Positions 1 through 10,293 of a stretch of DNA of 64,000 nucleotides are shown here, piece by piece. The DNA lies in the NCBI GenBank assembly GCA_028752905.1, contig JAQNBH010000004.1, positions 33,487,189 to 33,551,188 of the forward strand, in the 5' to 3' direction. Position 1 is the stretch's first letter; every line of letters begins with the position of its first letter. The notes under the pieces are model-generated. The model was not told where the DNA came from and made no database searches. It worked only from the letters and a program-made list of their open reading frames with translations. Source of the stretch: Cladorhizidae sp. MBARI D1340-BT2 (Eukaryota > Porifera > Demospongiae > Poecilosclerida > Cladorhizidae). Made by a program: the position numbers and the translations under genes.

Positions 1-395
1 CTAGCTTATTCATAGCCTAGGCTGAGTGTTTGGCTGTTTCAGCTCCAGACACACTCTCAGGGTATATACTAAGAGTACACACTAGAGTACAAAGTCGAAT
101 ACCACATGATGAAACCTTGATGCCCTGAAGATTCAAAATCCTCGGGTCTAATCTTATTTGTGTGGCCATATATGATGAGTGATGAGTCATGGCATTTCAT
201 TAACAAAATATATGAAATTAAATATTTATGTGACATAACTTGTCAATTCATGTTTGCATGATGTCGTAATGAAATGACTAAACCCAAAAACTCTTGTATT
301 AACCTGCCCCACCTTTTCATCATGCCATATATACATCTTAAGTAACCATGACAAATATGCACAGTGCCCTAATGAACTATCAACAAAAAGGTAAA
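1..395 (+). repeat. Isolated copy of the duplication-unit leader sequence
   Basis: This stretch begins CTAGCTTATTC and aligns by eye with the leader of the tandem units at 20821-21205. Related copies lie at 34953-35290 (5' end trimmed) and 58921-59300. The match covers the CCTAGGCTGAGTG and ACACTCTCAGGGTATATA stretches and runs to about 395, then fades. No protein is supported here. It could be a dispersed repeat used by the tandem units, or the edge of another unit to the left. Confidence 0.7.
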
Positions 396-599
396 GATCA
401 TCATTTCAGTATATACTGCATCGTAAATATCAGCTGTGAGGTTATTAACTGCAGAGCTGAGCTGCTTATGGACCACAAGTCATGGAACATCAAACTGCTA
501 AATGAACAAAACCCAAGACCAATAGATTTTTTTCTTTTTTTCCTTTGTCCCCATCTCCTCTCCCTCATATTTTCTTCCATTCATTCCCTCTCGCAACAT
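396..599. other. Gene-free stretch
   Basis: A/T-rich sequence with a T-rich run near 527-545. I see no coding signal on either strand. It separates the leader copy from the LINE fragments. Confidence 0.4.
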
Positions 600-904
600 A
601 CTTATCTCGGGAGTGCGCAAATCCTTCAACAGTATCAGGAGAATGAATTGTACAAAGAACTGAAAGCTCGTCTATTTTAGGGAGGAGACTACGTGCATTG
701 AAAGATAATATTTTTATGTGTGAGGAGGATGGTAGTTGGGGGAGAGTAGGAGGTGTGGTGCAAGGAGAGTTGTAAGTAGACCCAGGAGTGGAAGGGTGAG
801 GTGAGGCTGAGAAGCGAGGTGTTGAGGGCTGACATGAGGGAGGTGGTTGGGGTAGTATGGGAGGGGATGAATTGAAAGGTACAAGGGGAGTCAGGGTTGA
901 AGTT
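600..904 (-). pseudogene. Second LINE fragment: Ser/Pro-rich leader plus start of an EEP endonuclease
   Basis: Read on the minus strand from about 904 to 601, one open frame gives a Ser/Pro/Thr-rich stretch of about 60 residues. It is followed by LSFNARSLLPKIDELSVLC (about 714-650). That pattern is the first beta strand and helix of the endonuclease/exonuclease/phosphatase domain that opens ORF2 of many non-LTR retrotransposons. The match stops before the ETWL-type catalytic motif. The LINE upstream on the same strand has its own endonuclease start near 3560, so this must come from another element. It begins right after the stop of that LINE at 919. Confidence 0.55.
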
Positions 905-918
905 GGGTTTGATGTGGC

Positions 919-3560
919 TTAATAAAACCTACTTGATATTATGCTTGATGGTGCTGGAGGATAGATTGATATCAATAGGCGGAAAGGAGTTCCATAATCT
1001 TGGCAACCTATTAAAGTAGGTATAGTGTGTAGTGTTTGACGTGCAACGGCTGTGACTCTGCCCGATCTTGTAGTGCTAGAACTAAATTTGATGAATTTAT
1101 TAATGTCAAAGTGGCATGCTGGAGATTTGAGGCTTCTCACACAGAACATCACATCATTTAGTCAAATTCAAACATCAAAGGTAGAAGGTCCAATTGAATA
1201 AGCCTTGTTTTATAATCAGTTACATAATCATTTAGAATGAACTTAGTAGCCCTCCTCTGCGTCTTTTCAAGCTTCTGATTAAATGTGGACGCCAAATCTG
1301 TGAGCAGTACAAAAGTTGTGATCTTACGACAGATATACACAGAATTTTCTTGGCTGATACAGAATCAGCTGAGCTGAATGCGCGCCGTAGTAGCCCAATG
1401 ATTTTATATGCCCTTGAGGCCAGATGATTATAATGAGCTGTCCAAGAGAGATCAGATGAGGTGCTGACTCCCAGATCTCTGTGGGTAGACTTGACAGGAA
1501 TGTCGTGATCATGGATGTGGTAAGACGAGGAAATTGGAGGATCTCCCAAGCAAAAGCTAAGGGCGGTACACTTCACTTCCTTAAACAGAAGCTTCCACGT
1601 ACGGCATAGATTGTCCAGATCAGCTTGAAGGCATAAACTGTCAGACATGTTTTCAACAAGCTTCACACACTTAGCGAACAAGAAAATATTTGAATTGTTG
1701 ATACAGGATGGGAGGTCATTAATGTAGACTAGAAATAGTAGGGGACCCAAGATGCTACCTTGAGGTACTCCTGATCACAGGCAATAAGCTAGAGCGGGTG
1801 CTTCCTAGGCTTACACATTGCTGTCTTTTCCTGAGATAGCTCTGAATCCAGGACCAGAGATCACCACATATGCCTATGCTCCTCAGCTTGACCAGAAGTT
1901 CAATATGGGGAAAACTGTCGAATGCTTTTGCAAAGTCCAGGTACATCACATCCGATTGAGAATTAGTATGGACTGACTCGCTAATGTTCGCATAAAATAT
2001 CAGTAGTTGTCGCAAAGGGGAGCGTCCTCTAAGAAAACCAAACTGCACAGTGGACAGAGCAGATTCTATGATGAAATAATCTTGTTATAAATAATGCGTT
2101 CCAAGATTTTAGAGGTAGAACTCAAGAGGGAAATAGGTCTGTAGTTCTTGACTGAGCCATGGTCTCCAGATTTATGAATAGGTGTGATACTGTGAATCCG
2201 CCACTTAGAAGGGATTGAATGCTTCGACAAACTAGAATTGAATAAGTGGTGTAGAGGTTTATAGAGTGCCAGTGCACAACACTTCAGAACCTTGGGACCG
2301 ATTCCATCCAAACCCATGGCTTTGGTGCTATCAAGTGTTCAGAGGGCTACATATACATCTTCTTCTGTAATCTCGATGGTAGACAATGTAGATTCAGACA
2401 AAGGCACTTCCTCAAGTGTGGGTAGTGAGTATGAACTATGAGTGAATACAGAATTGAAGTAGCTGTTGAACATGATCGCTTTGTCTACATCAGATGTGGC
2501 AGAAGTGGAATCATGAAACACTTTAGATGGAATTGCTCCACCCTTCCGAAGGTTATTGATGTACTTGTAGACAGCGGAGTTGCCTGAAGCTGTAAAGTTG
2601 CTTATTAGCTTACTTTCGTAAGTAGCCTTGGCTTGCTTAGAAGCTTGCTGGAAAAGTGCCATAGCTACTTTTAACTGATCTAGCTTAGTTGGAGTTGGAT
2701 GCTGGGCATAACGTCTATGCCTGGAATTTAGACATTTGAATTGGTGACGAATGTCTGCAGTAAACCATTTCGGCAATTGGGAGATTTCAGCTGAACCCTT
2801 GGTATGTACATATTCATGGTAGAACTCACAATATATTTGAAGGCAGACCAGATTTCATCCACATCCTCTAGCTCCATGCACAAGCTAAGGTCCCCATCTA
2901 TCAGGTGATTGCAGAGGCCTTCCCAGTCTGCTTTCGTATAATCAAAGACAAGAGAGGTATCCCTGAGGCTGGCACTACTATTGGAGACAATTACTTGAAA
3001 GGAGACCAAAAAATGATCAGAAGAGAAAGGTGTGTCACCAGGTGGATGAACCACAGCATTGCATACAAATCCTCATTGTCAGTGAACACTAGATCAAGGA
3101 TATTGCCTCTTAACAACTCAGGGTACACCAACAAATATCTGGAAAGTTAAAATCACCTACAATGACCACTCTGTGTGTCTTTGAAGTCAGAGATGTGAGA
3201 TATTTAATCAATTTATTGTGGTAATGGTCCGGAACATTTGGAGGGGTATAAACTACACAGACTGTAACCACATAAGGTGAACCAACTGTAACAGTAACAA
3301 CTTCGATATCACTTGCAGAAGTCACAAGAGAACTTGTTATCGAATTCTTCACCACAACCATGACACCTCCACCACGTGAAGGTCTATCTTTCCTATAAAT
3401 TGAGTAACTAGATGGTAAAATCTCACCGTCATATATGTTCTCAGATAGCCATGTTTCAGTACAACAGATGACAGAGAAGCTAGCAGAGTAGCCAAAGGCC
3501 ATGAACCTGGAGAGTTTGTTAACCAAACTTCTTGTGTTAATTATGCAAAAGTCAATCCGG
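919..3560 (-). pseudogene. LINE ORF2 remnant: endonuclease and reverse transcriptase
   Basis: Minus-strand pieces in several frames follow the usual ORF2 order. The EEP endonuclease comes first: NTRSLVNKLSRF, CCTETWLS near 3460, GGGVMVVVKN, VVYTPPN, VVIVGDFNFPDI near 3155, then FSSDHFLVSF near 3020. A linker (2776-2339) follows. The reverse transcriptase has GIGPKVLK, SITPIHKSGD, NYRPISLLS near 2140, YLDFAKAFDS near 1930 and PLLFLVYINDLPS near 1740. The C-terminal region ends at a stop at 919. The box expected to read FADD reads FAKC at 1678-1667, so both catalytic aspartates are gone and the copy cannot reverse transcribe. Breaks occur near 3080, 2750, 2330, 2055 and 1750. Confidence 0.85.
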
Positions 3561-3568
3561 CTTGATAG

Positions 3569-4862
3569 TCAATCCGAGGTCTGACCTGATTGGGTGTTCT
3601 GTGAGTCGAAGCAGGGGTCTATGTTAGGGGAGGAATCACCTGACCCAGTGGGTAGTGCAGAAAGAACAGTATTCTCAGGACAAGAACTCGAGGCAGATGT
3701 CTGGGTTTCGGGAATGACAGACACAGATACAGTAGCAAATACATGATCAGAGCTCTTTGTTTCTGCTCTGTTAATCTGGGGAGGATCAATAAGAGAGGTA
3801 TTAGATCCAGATTGGTAGACTCCATCAGTGAATACTGGTATATGGGGACCCATAGGTGCCTGGTTATCAGAATTACTTGATGCGGCAACCTCAAGGGCAT
3901 TTTGATTGACGCTAGCATGCACTTTACCCTTGACCAAAAGTGTGTTCTGTCGAATTTTTATGTCCCTTCTGTTGGTACCACCCTGGATCAGATTCCATCT
4001 TTCACCGAGAAGCAGCCTCTCAGCTGCCCTCTCCTGTTTGGGTAAGTCTATCCTGATCGAAATCTACCCACTAAGCTCCTTTCTGTGGGACAAGACACTT
4101 AGTACATCAATCTGTCTGGCCAACCTTGCTAGGATTGGACGTGGGCGCGATCTGAGTGGATCAAATTTACCCAGCCTATAGCAATCAACAACTGAGTTGC
4201 AGTTGATGTTGGAATCTAGGCCCATAGAACATGTGTAACATTCTTCATATCATGCAAAGACCTGTCTAGCCACTGGGTACTGTGTCACATTCATCAATTC
4301 CAAACAGAACTATGTTACAATTGCGGTCGCTTGACTTACTGACAGGTGCAGATTCCTGTTTCTTCGTCGGCATCTGTGTACAGTCAGAATCCATTACCCC
4401 TAGAGAACTGGCATACGATTTGCTGTATACAGTATTAGCTCCAGGGATACTGACTTTGCTCGTCAGTACTTGGATCCTTAAGACTGGCAACTTCCTTACA
4501 TAGACTAGTAACCATGCCCTGCAGAGTAGCTATGGTCCCTGCTTGGGACACATGAAAGGAGTTGAGGATTTCGTGGCGGCGTCAAAGTTGCGTTTAGAAA
4601 GCCCAGCACACCAACGATGCATCCAGCCTGAACAGAGACCCTCACACTCAATAGCTTCATCACCTGCTACACCATCACCTGTCTCAACGATCTCCTTTTC
4701 ACAAATAAGGCAGGGTACACCTGGCTGTGTGTTACAGACTTGGTCTGCAATTGGACAGCCACGACTCAGAATTTTTACTTTGACTCCCTTGTCTCCTACT
4801 TGAGTTGAGACAGTGTCAGTCTTCTTCTTGACCCCAACAGCCTTCTTTTTCCGGTCTGCCAT
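3569..4862 (-). pseudogene. LINE ORF1 remnant: PHD finger plus RRM-like nucleic-acid-binding protein
   Basis: The ATG at 4862 opens a Lys-rich N-terminus. A PHD-type zinc finger follows with CLICEKE, IECEGLC and WMHRWCAGLS, whose Cys/His spacing fits a cross-brace finger. After a frameshift near 4550 a helical segment (TLQGMVTSLCKEVASL) continues. At 4330-4280 NIVLFGIDE looks like strand 1 of the RRM found in LINE ORF1 proteins. Downstream, RSRPRPILARLARQ (about 4155-4110), DLPKQERAAERLLL and NRRDIKIRQNTLLVKGK match the basic RNP part of that domain. The last 120 residues (3937-3569) are Ser/Thr-rich and of low complexity. Such proteins bind element RNA in the retrotransposition particle. Frameshifts and at least one stop break this copy. 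Confidence 0.7.
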
Positions 4863-4870
4863 TTCCAGTT

Positions 4871-5680
4871 GTCGATCTTTCAGAATGTTCGAAGTAGGAT
4901 AATCAGTTTATTCGAATAAAGCGCACAAAAGCTAATGATGGAATTTGAGCCGAATGTAGTGGTCCCCTGCCCGTTCCCTCTTGAGCCTTCAAAGGCGATG
5001 GAGAGGATAGCCTAGATCTGACTCCAGAAAAAACATGCAAACTTGTTGAAGAACACTTTATAGTTGTCTTCCTGTAGATATCTGTGTGATATATTGACAC
5101 TCTGGTCAAATTTCAATCAATATGGTTAATACTCCAATGGATAAGATGAACGCAAGCTCACCTGATAACAGCTGGTGCATCCAGAATTCATTAAAAAATA
5201 ATACTCGACGAATTAGTCGACGACGCACGCGAGTTTACGCACATACTAGAAACTCTTCGCTCGCGCGGCTCGACGACAGGTGGAGGAGTTTCATTGAGCA
5301 GAAACTCACCAGTGATCTAGTTCATCTTTCGACGTACCCGTCCCGGTTTCAGATATGAAGGCCTCAGCGGTAAGTTAAAAAGTGAAGATAGCTAGGCACA
5401 GTTAATAAGCGCAAAACCTTTTCATTGCAGGTTATTCTATTGTCAGGTGAGATGAGGAATAGGTTTGTTTATCTTAGCTTATTTACTATGTTGTGTGAAT
5501 TGTGTGTGAATGTACTGTCTGTGTATGCATGTGTGTGTGGTGTGATACAATTTTTTACAAGTGTATTAATTACAGTTTCATCTCCTAATTTGTACCTTTA
5601 ATATAATAATTATACTCTTGATGTGAGTTGACGGGTACTGTACCAATTGCCAAATTACTAGTGAAGTATCTCGTTGTTTA
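4871..5680. other. Gene-free stretch between LINE and satellite block
   Basis: This may include the 5' untranslated region of the LINE up to about 5110. A CpG-containing, less A/T-rich patch (5205-5345) has a short open frame without a recognisable domain. From 5460 onward the sequence is TG-rich and A/T-rich and leads into the minisatellite. I see no supported gene. Confidence 0.4.
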
Positions 5681-7528
5681 GATAGATATGTAGTGTTTAC
5701 AGCTAAAGGTTACATAGATATGTGGTCTGATAGCTAAAGGTTACATAGATATGTGGTGTGTATAGCTAAAGGTTACATAGTTATGTGGTGTTTATGCTAA
5801 AGGTTACATAGATATGTGGTGTGTATGCTAAAGGTTACATATATATGTGCTAAAGGTTACATAGATATGTGGAGTGTATGCTAAACGTTACATAGATATG
5901 TGGTGGGTATGCTAAAGGTTACATAGATATCTGGTGTGTACAGCTAAAGGTTACATGGATATGTGGTGTGTACAGCTAAAGGTTACATAGATATGTGGTG
6001 TGTACAGCTAAAGTTTACATAGATATGTGGTGTGTATGCTAAAGGATACATAGATATGTAGTGTGTACAGCTAAAGGTTACATAGATATGTGGTGTGTAT
6101 GCAAATATGTGGTGTGTATAGCTAAAGGTTACATAGTTATGTGGTCTTTATGCTAAAGGTTACATAGATATGTGGTGTGTATGCTAAAGGTTACATAGAA
6201 TTGTGGTGTGTATACCTAAATGTTACATAGATATGTGGTGCTTATGCTAAAGGTTACATGGATATGTGGTGTGTACAGCTAAAGGTTACATAGATATGTG
6301 GTGTGTATGCTAAAGGCTACATAGATATGTGGTGTGTACAGCTAAAGGTTACATAGATATGTGGTGTGTACAGCTAAAGGTTACATAGATATGTGGTGTG
6401 TACAGCTAAAGGTTTCATAGAATTGTGGTGTGTATACCTAAAGGTTACATAGATATGTGGTGTTTATGCTAAAGGTTACATAGATATGTGGTGTGTACAG
6501 CTAAAGGTTACATAGATATGTGGTGTGTATGCTAAATGTTACATAGATATGTTGTGTGTACAGCTAAAGGTTACATAGATATGTGGTGCTTATGCTAAAG
6601 GTTACATAGATATGTGGTGTGTATGCTAAAGGTTACATAGATATGTTGTGTGTACAGCTAAAGGTTACATAGATATGTGGTGTCTATGCTAAAGGTTACA
6701 ATGATATGTGGTGTTTACAGCTAAAGGTTACATGGTGTGTACAGCTAAAGGTTACATAGATATGTGGTGTGTATGCTAAAGGTTACATAGATATGTTGTG
6801 TGTACAGCTAAAGGTTACATAGATATGTGGTGTGTACAGCTAAAGGTTACATAGATATGTGGTGTGTATGCTAAAGGTTACATAGATATGTGGTGTGTAC
6901 AGCTAAAGGTTACATAGATATGTTGTGTGTACAGCTAAAGGTTACATAGATATGTGGTGTGTACAGCTAAAGGTTACATAGATATGTGGTGTGTATGCTA
7001 AAGGCTACATAGATATGTGGTGTGTACAGCTAAAGGTTACATAGATATGTGGTGTGTACAGCTAAAGGTTTCATAGAATTGTGGTGTGTATGCTAAAGGT
7101 TACATAGATATGTTGTGTGTACAGCTAAAGGTTACATAGATATGTGGTGTCTATGCTAAAGGTTACATAGATATGTGGTGTTTACAGCTAAAGGTTACAT
7201 GGTGTGTACAGCTAAAGGTTACATAGATATGTTGTGTGTATGCTAAAGGTTACATAGATATGTTGTGTGTACAGCTAAAGGTTACATAGATATGTGGTGT
7301 GTATGCTAAAGGTTACATAGATATGTGGTGTGTACAGCTAAAGGTTACATAGATATGTTGTGTGTACAGCTAAAGGTTACATAGATATGTGGTGTGTACA
7401 GCTAAAGGTTACATAGATATGTGGTGTGTACAGCTAAAGGTTACATAGATATGTGGTGTGTACAGCTAAAGGTTACATTGATATGTGGAGTGTATGCTAA
7501 AGGTTACATAGATATGTGGTGTGTATAT
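5681..7528 (+). repeat. Minisatellite, 31/32-bp unit, roughly 58 copies
   Basis: Tandem copies start GCTAAAGGTTACATAG and continue ATATGTGGTGTGTA. Two length variants alternate irregularly: one closes with ...GTAT (31 bp), the other with ...GTACA (32 bp). Occasional units are shortened, as at 6098-6110 and 6722-6740. Copies are close to identical, mostly differing by single bases, which suggests recent or continuing homogenisation. No gap-like unique spacers separate the units. Arrays of the same unit recur at 8470-8743 and 9757-10039. Confidence 0.95.
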
Positions 7529-7938
7529 AGACAACTTTTACTTGTATAGATATCTATCAGCAGAGATGGTATATCTACAAATAACATATAATAGTAGTAG
7601 GCAAAATATTCCACTAGATACATCCATAGCTAAATGTTTTTCATAAAACCAGAGGGGCAGTATATATAATTAGTTTTTATACAGTGAAAGCAATTGTCAT
7701 CTAATAATTATAAGTTAATTTATGTACAGTGAAAGAGAAAGCTATAGGTAGCTTCCTACAATTGTAGATCATCTAATAATTATAAGTTAATTTGCGTACA
7801 GTGAAAGAGAAAGCTGTATATAGGTAGCTTCCAACAGTTGTAGAACAAGAATAAAAATAAATAATATTAAAAAATAGTAACATTTTTAAATATCTTTTAT
7901 TGTTATTATTTTTTATTGTTGTATATTATTATTTATTA
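7529..7938 (+). repeat. Spacer segment of the satellite higher-order unit, copy 1
   Basis: A non-tandem A/T-rich segment with TATCTATCAGCAGAGATGG, CAAAATATTCCACTAG and two internal near-repeats around TACAGTGAAAGAGAAAGCT (7727-7745 and 7798-7816). It recurs almost unchanged at 8744-9190. No ORF is supported. Confidence 0.9.
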
Positions 7939-7939
7939 T

Positions 7940-8416
7940 TAGGGATTGGACCACGACTAGTGTAAGGGCTTGGAAAATGACTAGGATTAGGACTTGGACA
8001 ATTACTAGGGTTAGGGCTTGGGCAATGACTTGAGTTAGGGCTGGGACCATGAGACTGGACCATGACTAGTGTTAGGGCTTGGACAATGACTCTGATTAGG
8101 GCTTGGACAATTACTAGGGTTTGGGATTGGACAATGGCTAGGGTTCGGATTTGTACAATGACTAGGGTTATGGCTGATACAGTTAGGGCTTGGACAAGGA
8201 CTAGCAGTAGGGTTTGGACCATGACTAGGGTTAGGGCTTTAACAAGGACTAGCATTAGGGCTTTGTCCATGACTAGTGTTAGTGTTTGGACTATGACTAG
8301 TCTTAAGGCTTGGACAATGACTAGGGTTACGGTTTGGACAATGACAACGGTTAGGCTTGAATAATGAGGTTTGGATAAACAATGACTAGGGTTAGGGCTT
8401 AGACAATGACTAGGAT
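7940..8416 (+). repeat. 24-bp telomere-like minisatellite, array 1 (about 20 units)
   Basis: The units have consensus GGGCTTGGACAATGAC followed by TAGGGTTA. Joined head to tail they create TAGGGTTAGGG, which contains the metazoan telomere hexamer TTAGGG. Units are more diverged than those of the 31/32-bp array. Because the period is divisible by three, several frames stay open on both strands and give periodic octapeptides. I treat these as by-products, not genes. Confidence 0.9.
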
Positions 8417-8469
8417 TAATCACCTACATCTGCAGTCTTTCCCTCTGTGTGTGTGTGTAATATAAATAT

Positions 8470-8743
8470 TGTTACATAGATATGTGGTGTGTGTATGCTA
8501 AAGGTTACATAGATATGTGGTGTGTACAGCTAAAGGTTACATAGATATGTGGTGTGTATGCTAAATGTTACATAGATATGTGGTGCTTATGCTAAAGGTT
8601 ACATAGATATGTGGTGTGTACAGCTAAAGGTTTCATAGATATGTGGTGTGTATGCTAAAGGCTACATAGATATGTGGTGCTTATGCTAAAGGTTACATAG
8701 ATATGTGGTGTGTACAGCTAAAGGTTACATAGAAATGTGGTGT
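8470..8743 (+). repeat. 31/32-bp minisatellite, second array (about 9 units)
   Basis: This has the same GCTAAAGGTTACATAG unit as the long array. It is flanked on the left by a short TG-rich linker carrying ACATCTGCAGTCTTTCCC (8427-8444) and on the right by spacer copy 2. It is one block of the higher-order repeat. Confidence 0.9.
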
Positions 8744-9190
8744 GTATATAGACAAGCTAAAGCTTGCTTAGTCTTTTCCTTGTATAGATATCTATCAGCA
8801 GAGATGGTATATCTACAAATAACATATATAATAGTAGTAGGCAAAATATTCCACTAGATTGTTCCATAGCTAAATGTTTTTCATAAAACCAGAGGGGCAG
8901 TATATAATTAGTTTTTATACAGTGAAAGCAATTGTCATCTAATAATTATAAGATAATTTATGTACAGTGAAAGAGAAAGCTATAGGTAGCTTCCTACAAT
9001 TGTAGATCATCTAATAATTATAAGTTAATTCGCGTACAGTGAAAGAGAAAGCTGTAGGTAGCTTCCAACAGTTGTAGAACAAGAATAAAAATAAATAATA
9101 TAAAAAATAGTAACATTTTTAAATATCTTTTATTGTTATAATATGTTATTATTTTTTATTGTTGTATATATTATTTAATATTATTTATTA
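8744..9190 (+). repeat. Spacer segment of the satellite higher-order unit, copy 2
   Basis: A near-identical copy of 7529-7938, with small insertions such as AAGCTAAAGCTTGCTTAG near its start and extra ATTATT near its end. It shows that spacer plus 24-bp array plus linker was duplicated as one block. Confidence 0.9.
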
Positions 9191-9192
9191 TT

Positions 9193-9699
9193 AGGGATTG
9201 GACCACGACTAGTGTTAGAGCTTGGACAATTACTAGGGTTAGGGCTTGGGCAATGACTTGAGTTAGGGTTGGGACCATGCTGGACCATGACTAGTGTTAG
9301 GGCTTGGACAATGAGTCTGATTAGGGCTTGGACAATTACTAGGGTTAGGGCTTGGTCAATGACTTGAGAGGGCTTGGGCAATGACTGGACCATGACTAGG
9401 GCTAGGGCTTGCACAATGGCATTTGTACAATGACTAGGGTTATGGCTTGGATAATGATACAGTTAGGGTTTGGACAAGGACTAGCAATAGGACTTGGACC
9501 ATGACTATAGTTAGGGATTTGACAAGGACTACCATTAGGGCTTTGTCCATGACTAGGGTTAGTGCTTGGACTATGACTAGTCTTAAGGCTTGGACAATGA
9601 CTAGGGTTACGGTTTGGACAATGACAACGGTTAGGGCTTGAATAATGAGGTTTGGATAAACAATGACTAGGGTTAGAGCTTAGACAAGGACTAGTGTTA
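9193..9699 (+). repeat. 24-bp telomere-like minisatellite, array 2
   Basis: Second copy of the GGGCTTGGACAATGAC array, with the same order of variant units towards its right end as array 1 (including the GGACAATGACAACGGTTAGG variant). This supports block duplication, not independent growth. A linker with ACATCTGCAGTCTTTCCC follows at 9707-9724. Confidence 0.9.
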
Positions 9700-9756
9700 A
9701 TCACCTACATCTGCAGTCTTTCCCTCTGGGTGTGTGTGTAATATAAATATTGCAAT

Positions 9757-10039
9757 TGTTACATGTTAAAGGTTACATAGATATGTGGTGTGTGTATGCT
9801 AAAGATTACATATATATGTGGTGTGTACAGCTAAAGGTTACATAGATATGTGGTGTGTATGCGGTGTGTACAGCTAAAGGTTACATAGATATGTGGTGTG
9901 TACAGCTAAAGGTTACATAGATATGTGGTGTGTATGCTAAAGGTTACATAGATATGTGGTGTGTATAGCTAAAGGTTACATAGATATGTGTTGAATGTAG
10001 CTAAAGGTTATGGTGTGTACAGCTAAAGGTTACATAGAT
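9757..10039 (+). repeat. 31/32-bp minisatellite, third array
   Basis: About nine GCTAAAGGTTACATAG units, some truncated (9858-9867, 10005-10012). It ends abruptly at ACATAGATAATAG, after which the zinc-knuckle reading frame begins. Confidence 0.9.
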
Positions 10040-10044
10040 AATAG

Positions 10045-10293
10045 TTGTCCAATGAGCGGCGATGGTATCTGTACAATCAGATCAGGCCATTTTGTCCAAA
10101 CCAAGACAAGGACATCACTTGCCCTCTGCCTGACGAACCAAGGCCCACCAGTAGAGCTGGTACTCCTACACCACTCTCTTCAACTCTAGACACCAACGAT
10201 ACAAGTGTCCCAGCACTGGTGAAGAAGAGGCATATCTGCAGCATCTGCAAACTAGCAGGACATAACAGCAGATCATGCAAAAAGATCAATTAA
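10045..10293 (+). CDS. Partial ORF or terminal exon with a CCHC zinc knuckle
   Basis: The frame opens directly after the minisatellite at a TTG, preceded by TAG that could serve as a splice acceptor, and ends at TAA 10291-10293. There is no in-frame ATG near its start, so this is probably a 3' exon or a truncated fragment. The C-terminus reads CSICKLAGHNSRSC, which fits the C-X2-C-X4-H-X4-C zinc knuckle. Similar single knuckles close the coding regions of several eukaryotic DNA transposases and some RNA-binding proteins. Before it lies a Pro/Thr-rich linker with RAGTPTPLSS. Codon content and the intact knuckle suggest real coding ancestry. The parent protein is not identified. Confidence 0.5.
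   Translation: MSNERRWYLYNQIRPFCPNQDKDITCPLPDEPRPTSRAGTPTPLSSTLDTNDTSVPALVKKRHICSICKLAGHNSRSCKKIN

Larger units (their letters stand above)
905..4870 (-). mobile_element. Non-LTR retrotransposon (LINE, CR1/L2/Jockey-like), near full length, inactive
   Basis: The element is read right to left: ORF1 (PHD finger, then an RRM-like domain) from 4862 to about 3570, then ORF2 (endonuclease, reverse transcriptase, C-terminal region) from about 3560 to 919. The two-ORF order and EEP endonuclease place it in the CR1/L2/Jockey group, but the clade cannot be fixed by eye. Several frameshifts and stops interrupt both ORFs. I could not identify target-site duplications or a 3' tail. The 3' edge is placed just after the ORF2 stop, where another LINE fragment begins. 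The 5' edge beyond the ORF1 start is uncertain. Confidence 0.85.

Noticed and set aside
1158..1512. Extra small minus-strand ORFs within the LINE RT region
   Set aside because: They are pieces or shifted frames of the same ORF2 remnant, already covered by one entry.
7929..8423. Open frame of 164 aa on the minus strand, and a 100-aa plus-strand frame, with periodic peptides
   Set aside because: The 24-bp period keeps several frames open on both strands. There is no start context, no domain, and the second array does not keep the same frame.
5681..10039. Possible CRISPR-like array (repeats of 24-32 bp)
   Set aside because: Repeats are directly adjacent with no unique spacers, and the surroundings are eukaryotic. 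These are minisatellites.
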